Assembly: GCF_000744225.1 (NCBI RefSeq)
Contig: NZ_JQLN01000005.1
Span: forward strand, 372,001-436,000
Reading direction: 5' to 3'
Length of the DNA stretch: 64,000 nt
DNA from: Kitasatospora mediocidica KCTC 9733
Lineage (GTDB): Bacteria > Actinomycetota > Actinomycetes > Streptomycetales > Streptomycetaceae
Below the pieces are notes generated by a model. That model had not been told where the DNA came from. It saw only the letters and a program-made list of their open reading frames with translations, and ran no database searches. The position numbers were made by a program, and so were the translations under genes. Positions 26,550 through 32,863 of the stretch are shown in pieces. Within the stretch, counting starts at the first letter, position 1; each line of letters starts with the position of its first letter.

Positions 26550-26570
26550 GGCGCGCGCCCTGCGCGCGCC
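26550..26570 (+). terminator. Hairpin after the PP2C gene
   Basis: GGCGCGCGC / GCGCGCGCC arms (26550-26558 and 26562-26570) around a 3-nt loop, 59 bp past the PP2C stop. Confidence 0.6.
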
Positions 26571-26717
26571 GCTGCCCCGCCCGCGGCGGCCGACGCCGGG
26601 CGTGCGGGCTGGCGCCCGGTCCCGGCGCGACCGCCAGAACGGGGCAGCGCGTGGCTGGGGCCGGCGGCTCCACAGTTTTACCCACCTGCCAGGACCGGGC
26701 CCCGCGCCGAGCAAGAC

Positions 26718-26790
26718 CGGGGGGCCACTCGGCCAAATTGCGGTCAGGCCCATAAGCCCTGACCGAGTCGCAGCAGCTTACGGCCCCCCG
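26718..26790. other. 73-bp compound stem-loop, candidate replication or transfer locus
   Basis: Outer 9-bp arms CGGGGGGCC (26718-26726) and GGCCCCCCG (26782-26790) enclose an inner hairpin with CGGTCAGG (26741-26748) and CCTGACCG (26758-26765). Such structures occur at single-strand origins and transfer loci. The function is not proven. Confidence 0.4.
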
Positions 26791-26902
26791 ATCATGCCCG
26801 GCCCCAGACCAGACAGGACACCGGCCAAAACCGCTCCGCCGCCCGCGCAGCGATCTAGCGCCATGCCCATACTTTCGCCGTGAACGCTGCTAGCATTCTC
26901 AC

Positions 26903-28372
26903 ATGGCGACGGTATCTGATTTTCGTAGATTCAACTTCGGTTTTTCCGATGCTGGCCGAGAATATCTAATGGCCCCAACTCTGCTCCGTGACGGCTATTA
27001 CGACCTCGGCGGAACCGTTGATAGAGTTCTGAATTCACACGAATTTCTCCTGCTAGGGTATAAGGGGTCCGGGAAGTCAGCGGTCGGCGCACGCCTCCGA
27101 CTTCTGGCAGAAGGTGCCCCTGCTCAGCTTTCAGCACCGCAAGCAATTTTCGTAGACAAGCTTCCATTGCGCGAGTTCAAAGGCGTAGTTCCCGACTCCA
27201 TCGATGCGCACGTGCGACATGTCTACGCATGGCAGCTTCACCTAATGGTCCAGATCATTACTGGCCTCTCAGGAGATGGTCAGGCCGACGCCAAATCAAG
27301 AAAGAAAGTAGCGGCCGCAGAAAAAGAGCTCGGGAAAGCCGGGGTTATCCCACAGCAGCCCTCCAGCCTTAAGCGGTTTCGAATGACCAAGGTGTCCGCT
27401 TCGGTCGGACTCCCAAACAAGGGCCTTGGGCTTTCTGCAGATTTTCAAAGGAGCACGGACGAGGGCGATCTTCGCCTTTGGCTAGCATACCTAGAGGGCG
27501 TGACGTCCGAATACAGGAGCAATCGAAAGCACTACTTTTTCATCGATGGACTAGACGATCTTTCCTTGGCGAGTAGCGGCCGAGAGCTACTTCTAGGCGG
27601 GCTCATTCAGGCCACTGTAGGCCTAAACGAGATGTTCCAGGAATCAGGCAGCCCAATTAAGATCGTGGTCTCCTGCAGGACGGATCTATACTCCCGCCTA
27701 TCGCTCCCCCAAGCAGGGAAGATCCGCCGGGACTACGGTCTAGAGCTAAATTGGTACCAAAATCCCCGAGATGCTGGCGTGAGCCATCTCGTGAGGCTGG
27801 CGAATCTTCGAGCACGCCTAGTTGATAGGTCATGTAGCGATCTATTCTCAGAGTTCTTTGATCCAACGATCTCCGGAAAGAACACAGTCGAGTTCTTGCT
27901 ACTCCAGACTCGCCATACGCCACGAGACCTCCTGCAGCTCCTAAAGATCATCCAGAAGCACGTGGACGGCCCGGGTCCAATTTTGCCCAGCATAGTACTC
28001 TCGGGCATCTCTGACTATTCACAGACATATTTTGTCGACGAGATGCACGATGCCTTGAGCACATACTTCACCGAAGATCAGCAGTCAAGAATCAGGCAGC
28101 TTCTGGGGACCTTGCGTCAGCGCGATTTTACATTTGCGGACTTGCGCACGCGAGTTGAGAATGACTCAAGGTTCAAAGACAAGCTCGACCTTCACTCGGT
28201 AACTACAGCGCTTTTTGACAGCAGCTTTATTGGGAACGTTACTCCTGGCGGGGCCACCGGAAGTTCTGATCCATATTTTCGATTTAAGCATAGGAATCCC
28301 GAAGCAAGTCTCTTGCATGATGAATCCATGCAGCTGCACCCCGGCCTCTGGAAGGCGTTTAGCCTCGCTTGA
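26903..28372 (+). CDS. P-loop ATPase, Sll1717-like, AICE cargo
   Basis: 489-residue STAND/AAA-like ATPase. The N-terminal NFGFSDAGREYL stretch is followed by Walker A GYKGSGKS (52-59), Walker B YFFIDGLDDL (211-220), a sensor arginine in VVSCRTDLYSRL, and RHTPRDLLQLLK. It ends with FRFKHRNPEAS and LHPGLWKAFSLA, as in the P-loop family named after Sll1717. The cell role of that family is not settled; some members lie in defence-type contexts. The gene is visibly A+T-richer than everything around it, with many codons ending in A or T, so it was probably acquired separately. It stands alone next to attR. Confidence 0.85.
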   Translation: MATVSDFRRFNFGFSDAGREYLMAPTLLRDGYYDLGGTVDRVLNSHEFLLLGYKGSGKSAVGARLRLLAEGAPAQLSAPQAIFVDKLPLREFKGVVPDSIDAHVRHVYAWQLHLMVQIITGLSGDGQADAKSRKKVAAAEKELGKAGVIPQQPSSLKRFRMTKVSASVGLPNKGLGLSADFQRSTDEGDLRLWLAYLEGVTSEYRSNRKHYFFIDGLDDLSLASSGRELLLGGLIQATVGLNEMFQESGSPIKIVVSCRTDLYSRLSLPQAGKIRRDYGLELNWYQNPRDAGVSHLVRLANLRARLVDRSCSDLFSEFFDPTISGKNTVEFLLLQTRHTPRDLLQLLKIIQKHVDGPGPILPSIVLSGISDYSQTYFVDEMHDALSTYFTEDQQSRIRQLLGTLRQRDFTFADLRTRVENDSRFKDKLDLHSVTTALFDSSFIGNVTPGGATGSSDPYFRFKHRNPEASLLHDESMQLHPGLWKAFSLA

Positions 28373-28597
28373 GGCAGTCCCGCCAGACAGTGAAGGCCAG
28401 GAGTCAAGCCAGCAGGTCCGCCAGATCGAGTGGCAGCCTCCCATGCGCACGCTTCTCCGTTGCCACACACGCTCCTGCACCGTGCCAGAAACGCGCCAGA
28501 CCGCGCGGTACGCGACGGTCAACAGAGGGCTGCGGCGGGTCGATTGGTAACTGGGCGCCGGAGGCAGGGCTCGCAGGTCACCCACAGTGACCGCCTG
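28373..28597. other. Right-end att-arm region of the element
   Basis: 225 bp between the ATPase gene and attR without a gene. The heptamer CGCCAGA occurs at 28381-28387, 28419-28425 and 28494-28500, the last inside the 21-bp repeat shared with the left end. This is the expected layout of integrase or Xis arm-binding sites. Confidence 0.5.
28480..28500 (+). repeat. Putative integrase arm-type site, right
   Basis: Matches 17239-17259 at 19 of 21 positions in the same orientation. It is about 100 bp inside attR. Confidence 0.55.
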
Positions 28598-28719
28598 CCG
28601 CCCTCCGGAGGCGGGTGCGTAGGTTCGAATCCTACCGGGGGCACTTCGCAAGAAGTGCCGAAAAGGCCCAGCCCAGCGGGTAGTTACCGCGAAGCTGGGC
28701 CTTCTTCATGCCCGGGGCC
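28598..28719 (+). repeat. attR-type direct repeat (122 bp)
   Basis: Carries the displaced tRNA-Arg 3' half (28598-28643) and its terminator (28663-28703). One base (28650) differs from attL. It has no tRNA 5' half and is therefore not a functional tRNA gene. Confidence 0.93.
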
Positions 28720-28875
28720 AGATCCGGGCCATACGGGCCATCAGTTCGCCGGCGTCGGCGAAGGCGACCCGTCCGGGTGGGTCGCTCTCCAGCCCCGCCC
28801 TCGGCCTGGGCGTCGGGGCACCCTTCGCGCTCCCGGTCCCCGACATCACCCATTCAAGCTCAGTAACGTGACGCT

Positions 28876-29082
28876 ATGGACGAGTCTCGGATCAAGGTGC
28901 AGGGCACGGACCTCGAGGTCATGATCACAGCCAACGCTGCCGGACTTCGCGAACTCGCAGAGAGGCTCATCGGGCTGGCCGATGCCCAGCTCCACGACGG
29001 CTACCACGAGCATCTCGAAGTCGATCTGGGCCTGGTGGCAGGGTCAACCAGTCTGATCCTGGAACGGAACGAGAGCGTCTGA
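28876..29082 (+). CDS. Small protein, possibly immunity-like
   Basis: 68 residues beginning MDESRIKVQGTDLEVMI, then a helix (LRELAERLIGLADAQL), a His-containing strand YHEHLEVDLG and a final strand SLILERNE. The beta-helix-beta pattern and size are like short Imm-type proteins annotated in streptomycetes, but I cannot assign a family with confidence. No Shine-Dalgarno sequence is seen; a TAACGT (28864-28869) ends 6 nt before the ATG, compatible with a leaderless transcript. It is the first chromosomal gene after attR. Confidence 0.6.
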   Translation: MDESRIKVQGTDLEVMITANAAGLRELAERLIGLADAQLHDGYHEHLEVDLGLVAGSTSLILERNESV

Positions 29083-29464
29083 GCAGCGGAACGATCTCGC
29101 CCGGGCACGGCTCGTGCTTTCCGGGCATCCGGCATCTGGGAACTCGCCTACTCCCGACGCCGCCAGAGCGCTGATGCTCAACCGCAGGTGAAGCAGTTCT
29201 GGCACAGGAAGTCGGCCGGGCCGACGTTGGGATCCGGCTGCAAGGGCTGGTTCGGCAGCCCGCCTGTGCGACGCCGTCCGGGTCGACGTTTGACACCGAT
29301 GCGGGCGTGGCGAGATCCGTCGCGGGCGGCGATGGGCGGGTGGGTGCGCAGGTGATCGCCATGGATGCAGGGCTGGTTGACCAGGGTCGACGGCTGCCGA
29401 GCTCGCGGAGCGGGGCGACGGCCCTGCGGAAAATCCGGGGCGGGGTAACGGAGTTGGTGTCACA
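29083..29464. other. 382-bp stretch without a firm gene
   Basis: No intact conserved gene was recognised. A minus-strand pair of frames (29178-29362) shows coding-like bias and a Cys-rich end and is listed separately. Confidence 0.4.
29178..29362 (-). pseudogene. Possible frameshifted small Cys-rich peptide gene
   Basis: On the minus strand a frame from ATG 29362 (MAITCAPTRPSPP) has good GC3 bias until about 29255. A second frame, offset by one base, then takes over with near-complete GC3 bias and ends in PADFLCQNCFTCG and a stop at 29178-29180. Joined, they would give a peptide of about 60 residues with a Cys-rich tail. No family is known to me and no ribosome-binding site is seen, so this may be a decayed gene or chance. 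Confidence 0.25.
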
Positions 29465-29677
29465 GTGGCCCGCATGGAGATCGGTGGTGCGGAATCGGTG
29501 GTGCGGGAGACGTCGCAGGAAGCCGGTGAGGGGTTGTGGCGGGAGATCGATGTGTTGATCTCCGAGGGGCGCACGATCCTGGCGATCAAGGCGATCCGCG
29601 AGACGTTCGGGGATGGCTTGCGGGAAGCGGTGGAGAGGTTCCAGACGCGCAGCGACATGCTGGCGGGGCGGGGCTGA
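29465..29677 (+). CDS. Small protein with ribosomal L7/L12 C-terminal-like domain
   Basis: 70 residues. After an acidic N-terminus the segment LISEGRTILAIKAIRETFG and GLREAVERFQ follows the pattern of the L7/L12 C-terminal domain (I..IK..R...G.GL.EA), a fold that also occurs as small stand-alone proteins in streptomycetes. The role of such proteins is unknown. The start is GTG 29465; ATG 29474 is also possible. It stands alone between the post-att segment and the VOC gene. Confidence 0.6.
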   Translation: MARMEIGGAESVVRETSQEAGEGLWREIDVLISEGRTILAIKAIRETFGDGLREAVERFQTRSDMLAGRG

Positions 29678-29722
29678 GAGGGGCGGTCGGTTGTCGGGCG
29701 CCGACCGCCGCCTCGGATGGGC

Positions 29723-30133
29723 TCAGGTCAGGGGCTGGGTGAAGCGGATGCGGTTGCCGAAGGGGTCGCGGAGGCCGCAGTCGGTGCCGTAGGGGCGCTC
29801 GGTGGGCTCCTCGGTGAACTCGACGCCCTGGGCGAGCAGGGTGTCGTAGGTCTTGCGGCAGTCGTCCGTGGTGAAGATGAGCCAGCCGCCCATGGCGCCC
29901 TTGGTCACCAGCTCGCGGACCTGCTGCGCCGTCTCCTCGGACATCGCCGGGGAGCCCGGCTTCTCCAGCAGGATCTGGCGCTCGGGGTGGCCGGGGATGC
30001 TGACGGTCAGCCAGCGCATGAAGCCCAGGTTGACGTCGGCGGTGACCTCCAGGCCGAGCTTGCCGACGTAGAAGTCGAGGGCCTCGTCCTGGTCGAGGAC
30101 GTAGATCTGCGATTGCGTGATGGCGTTGAACAT
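29723..30133 (-). CDS. VOC family (glyoxalase/dioxygenase-like) protein
   Basis: 136-residue vicinal-oxygen-chelate fold protein with two beta-alpha-beta modules: QIYVLDQDEALDFYVGKLGL in the first and GWLIFTTDDCRKTYDTLLAQ and LRDPFGNRIRF in the second. Members bind metals and act as lyases, isomerases or drug-binding resistance proteins; the substrate here is not predictable. I chose ATG 30133 (MFNAITQSQ) over the frame extension to 30175. The adjacent AraC-type gene on the same strand ends 48 bp upstream and is its likely regulator. Confidence 0.88.
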   Translation of the reverse strand: MFNAITQSQIYVLDQDEALDFYVGKLGLEVTADVNLGFMRWLTVSIPGHPERQILLEKPGSPAMSEETAQQVRELVTKGAMGGWLIFTTDDCRKTYDTLLAQGVEFTEEPTERPYGTDCGLRDPFGNRIRFTQPLT

Positions 30134-30181
30134 GTGCCTCACGCTACGCGGCGGAAGGGACGAAAACTTATCCAAAACTGC

Positions 30182-30574
30182 TCAGTCGCTGGGTCGCATC
30201 CATGCCATCGCGAAGCAGGTCGGCACGCCCGCGGCCACCGCCTCCCGGCGGTACGTCCGCGGCGACCGTCCGACGATGTCGCGGAACGTGCGGCTGAAGG
30301 TGCCGGGGCTGCCGAAGCCGACCTCGAAGCAGATGTCCGTCACGCTGCGGTCGGTCTCGCGCAGCAGGAACATCGCCCGCTCGACGCGGCGGCGTTGCAG
30401 GTAGCGGTGCGGAGTCTCGCCGAAGGTGGCGCGGAAGGTGCGGGTGAAGTGCGCCGGCGACACGTGGGCGATCCGGGCCAGCGCCGGGACGTCCAGGGGC
30501 TGCGCGTACGCGCGATCCATCGCGTCGCGGGCCCGCAGCATGCGGCGGTTCGTCTCTTCGGCGGCGCTGCTCAC
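30182..30574 (-). CDS. AraC-family transcriptional regulator (DNA-binding domain only)
   Basis: 130-residue protein made almost only of the double helix-turn-helix AraC/XylS domain: PALARIAHVSPAHFTRTFRA for the first and VTDICFEVGFGSPGTFSRTF for the second, ending in the GRSPRTYRR signature. No ligand-binding domain is present, so it is of the MarA/SoxS size class. It starts at GTG 30574 and lies directly upstream of the VOC gene on the same strand. Such AraC-VOC pairs are common in actinomycetes. Confidence 0.9.
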   Translation of the reverse strand: MSSAAEETNRRMLRARDAMDRAYAQPLDVPALARIAHVSPAHFTRTFRATFGETPHRYLQRRRVERAMFLLRETDRSVTDICFEVGFGSPGTFSRTFRDIVGRSPRTYRREAVAAGVPTCFAMAWMRPSD

Positions 30575-30718
30575 AGGGGCATCACATCACGGACCGGGAT
30601 GGCCGGAAGTGCCGCTGCGACGGACGCGTCGGGGGTCCTAGGCTGCGAGCACTCCACGGGGGAACGAACCGAGAGTTCGATTGTCATGAACTCGTCAGAC
30701 AAATCGAGAGGAAACCCC

Positions 30719-31375
30719 ATGTTGCGTGGACTGGCCATCGGCGGCGCGGTCGCGTCGTTGCTCGCCTCGTCGTTCTTCCTCAGCACCGCCGCCCAGGCGC
30801 GACCCGGCGACGTCACTCCGCCCGGCGGCTTCACCATCGGGCTGGTGACCGTCAACGGCTCGGGCTGTCCGGCCGGGACCGCCGCGGTCGCGGTCTCGCC
30901 CGACGACACGGCGTTCACCGTGACCTACAGCGACTACCTCGCCGAGGTCGGCGTGGGCGCCCGCCCGACCGACTTCCGCAGGAACTGCCAGCTCGACGTC
31001 CGGGTGCACGCGCCGCAGGGCTTCACCTACGCCATCGCCGAGGCCGACTACCGCGGCTACGCGTACCTCGCGAACGGCGCGACCTCCCGGGAGCAGGCGA
31101 ACTACTACTTCCAGGGAGACCCGCAGACCGCCTACGCCGCCCACGCGTTCGCCGGGCCGATGGACGACGACTGGCAGGCCACCGACACCACCGGGATCGC
31201 CTCGCTGATCTACGCCCCCTGCGGGGCGACCCGCGACCTGGAGATCAACACGCAGCTCAACGTGGGCGTCGGCTCCTCGGACCCGGCCACCACGACCAGC
31301 TTCATGACCATGGACTCCACCGACGGCAGCCTGACCACGATCTACCACCTCAGCTGGGAGACCTGCCCGCACTGA
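30719..31375 (+). CDS. Secreted DUF4360 protein
   Basis: 218-residue exported protein. A signal peptide (MLRGLAIGGAVASLLASSFF then AQA before the cleavage site) precedes a beta-rich DUF4360 domain with conserved Cys in GSGCPAGT, RRNCQLDV, APCGATRD and WETCPH, which probably form disulfides. The function of DUF4360 is unknown. The ATG at 30719 has GAGAGGAAA upstream; an ATG at 30686 would add 11 residues before the signal peptide. The gene is convergent with a secreted protease and shares the terminator 31386-31425 with it. Confidence 0.88.
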   Translation: MLRGLAIGGAVASLLASSFFLSTAAQARPGDVTPPGGFTIGLVTVNGSGCPAGTAAVAVSPDDTAFTVTYSDYLAEVGVGARPTDFRRNCQLDVRVHAPQGFTYAIAEADYRGYAYLANGATSREQANYYFQGDPQTAYAAHAFAGPMDDDWQATDTTGIASLIYAPCGATRDLEINTQLNVGVGSSDPATTTSFMTMDSTDGSLTTIYHLSWETCPH

Positions 31376-31385
31376 CCCACGCAGG

Positions 31386-31425
31386 AGGCCCGGGTCCGCG
31401 CGGAGTTCCGCGCGGACCCGGGCCT
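31386..31425. terminator. Bidirectional terminator between convergent genes
   Basis: 19-bp perfect arms (31386-31404 and 31407-31425) with a 2-nt loop, between the stops of the DUF4360 gene and the protease gene. It is flanked by A and T on the outer edges. Confidence 0.85.
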
Positions 31426-31430
31426 TCAGG

Positions 31431-32498
31431 TCAGGAGGAGGAGACCGCGGTCTGGTAGAGGTCGGCGATCGTGCCGTCGAAGTAGGCGGTGTAGGACGTG
31501 TCGTCGGTGTCGCCGCCCTGCTGGTAGCCGCCGATGATGCCGGTGACCGCGCCCGTGCTGCTGCTGATCCAGGGGCCGCCGCTGGTGCCGCCCGGGTAGG
31601 ACGGGCAGTTGATGACCCGCTGGTAGGAGCTGAACTGGGAGGTGGTGTTGGAGCAGAGCAGCGGGAGGTCCGAGCTGGAGGGGTAACCGTAGAGCCGGAC
31701 GATGCCGTCGAAGCCCGCGCTGGTGCCGAGCGGGTTGCCGCCGACCACGTCCTGGATCTGCTGGCCGTTCAGCGGGGCCACCTGCAGGAAGGCGAAGTCC
31801 TGGTCCGGGTCGTTGTTCTCCTGCCAGCCCTTGGTGGTGAAGACCTGGGTGACCTGCCAGACGCCGAACGGGGTCTGGCCGTTGCGGTAGGCGGGGACGA
31901 AGGAGACGCCGTTCACCGTGCTGATGCAGTGGGCCGCGGTGAGCAGCAGGTTGCGGGTCCCGCTCTGCACCACGCTCGCCGTGCAGAAGTGGTTGCCGGA
32001 CGAGACGGAGCCGGCGAACAGCGCGCCGACCCGGTTGGCCTCGGCGGTGACGGGCGCGGTCTGCGTCGAGTCCAGGGTGGACGCGGGGGCGGGGGCCGCA
32101 GTGGGCGTCGGCGTGGGGCTGGGAGTGGGAGCGGCCGCGACCGTCCGGGGGTCGGCGCCCGAGGGCGACGACGGGGTGCTCGCCGGCGTCGTCGCAACCG
32201 GCGAAGGCGCGGCGGGCGACGGGGTGGCGGACGTCGGCACGGCGGAGGGCGACGGCGACGGCGAGGGCGCGGCGGACGACGGCGACGGCGACGGCGCGGC
32301 GGCAGCGGCGCCCGTGGCGGTGGTCGTCGTGAAGGCGCTCAGCTTCGCGGCGGTCCGGCTGGAGGCGTTCGCCTCCGAGGTGAGCGTCCCGACTCCCGCG
32401 ATGGCGCCGACGAAGACAGCGGCCAGCATGGCGGCGAGAACAACGGGGCGGACGGCGAATCGGCGGGTCCTGCGGGGCCCTCGCTGCTGACTGATCAT
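31431..32498 (-). CDS. Secreted trypsin-like serine protease with Pro/Ser/Thr linker
   Basis: 355-residue exported protein. An N-terminal signal segment (about 18-45) is followed by 100 residues of repeated Ser/Pro/Ala/Thr (about 60-160) and a chymotrypsin-fold domain. The catalytic triad is visible: His in LLTAAHCI, Asp in DPDQDFAFLQV and Ser in YPGGTSGGPW. A Cys pair around HFCTAS and AHC is conserved. The Pro/Ser-rich linker probably spans the cell wall. The ORF start ATG 32498 gives a basic N-terminus before the hydrophobic stretch. Its natural substrate is unknown. Confidence 0.9.
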   Translation of the reverse strand: MISQQRGPRRTRRFAVRPVVLAAMLAAVFVGAIAGVGTLTSEANASSRTAAKLSAFTTTTATGAAAAAPSPSPSSAAPSPSPSPSAVPTSATPSPAAPSPVATTPASTPSSPSGADPRTVAAAPTPSPTPTPTAAPAPASTLDSTQTAPVTAEANRVGALFAGSVSSGNHFCTASVVQSGTRNLLLTAAHCISTVNGVSFVPAYRNGQTPFGVWQVTQVFTTKGWQENNDPDQDFAFLQVAPLNGQQIQDVVGGNPLGTSAGFDGIVRLYGYPSSSDLPLLCSNTTSQFSSYQRVINCPSYPGGTSGGPWISSSTGAVTGIIGGYQQGGDTDDTSYTAYFDGTIADLYQTAVSSS

Positions 32499-32803
32499 CA
32501 GGTTACTGACTCCTGCCCCACGATCGGTGGCCCCGGGTTGACCGGCTGGGTCGGCACCTGCCTGCGGTGCCTGGCTACGTTCTGACTATTCCCCGCCCGA
32601 CTCGATACCGGATGATCCCCTGCTGAGATCCGTGTGAGAATCCTTCGCCCGGACCCGCCCTTCGTTCACGTTCGTTCACGTTCGTTAACCGGGCGACCAG
32701 CGCTCATCATGGCTGATCACCCCACCTGGTGAGAAGGGTCGGGAAGGACTTTTGATGTACGGCGGTCAGCTGGGGGCGTGCCGCTGGTCTGCGCACAACA
32801 ACG
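32499..32803. other. Upstream region of the protease gene
   Basis: About 300 bp without a gene. It holds a tandem decamer at 32661-32690 and presumably the protease promoter in an A+T-richer patch around 32590-32660. Nothing else was recognised. Confidence 0.5.
32661..32690. repeat. Tandem decamer TTCGTTCACG, three copies
   Basis: Copies at 32661-32670, 32671-32680 and a diverged third (TTCGTTAACC) at 32681-32690. GTTCAC units resemble half sites of streptomycete PHO boxes, but the period is 10 rather than 11 bp. Confidence 0.6.
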
Positions 32804-32841
32804 AACTCCCCCGGTCGCCGCAAAAGCGGTCCGGGGGAGTT
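32804..32841 (-). terminator. Stem-loop after the MFS gene
   Basis: AACTCCCCCGG / CCGGGGGAGTT arms (32804-32814 and 32831-32841) with an inner CCGC-AAAA-GCGG hairpin, 22 bp past the MFS stop. Confidence 0.8.
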
Positions 32842-32863
32842 TGAGCGCTGTCTCAGGCATGGA

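Larger units (their letters stand above)
26492..26902. other. 411-bp non-coding segment with strong secondary structure
   Basis: No gene is visible. It holds the terminator hairpin at 26550-26570 and a large imperfect stem-loop at 26718-26790. Its base composition changes from extremely GC-rich to the A+T-richer start of the next gene. In a rolling-circle element such a segment is a reasonable place for a single-strand origin or transfer site, but no known nick or TraB recognition sequence was identified. Confidence 0.5.
17108..28719. mobile_element. Integrated actinomycete conjugative element (AICE, pSAM2 type), 11,490-bp unit
   Basis: Direct repeats 17108-17229 and 28598-28719 define an 11,490-bp unit in a tRNA-Arg(CCG) gene. 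It contains in order int, xis, a rolling-circle initiator, two small genes, a TraB/FtsK-type translocase, a Pra-like activator, a hypothetical gene, a GntR/KorSA-like regulator and four accessory genes. This is the minimal set of an element that integrates site-specifically, replicates after excision and moves as double-stranded DNA between hyphae. All backbone genes look intact, so it may still be mobile. No phage structural genes are present. Confidence 0.92.

Noticed and set aside
20260..26902. TraB recognition octamer repeats (clt-type, GACCCGGA-like)
   Set aside because: No cluster of such octamers was found by eye in the element.
17108..28719. Prophage interpretation of the integrated element
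   Set aside because: There are no capsid, tail, terminase or lysis genes, whereas rep, traB, pra and a KorSA-like gene are present as in an AICE.
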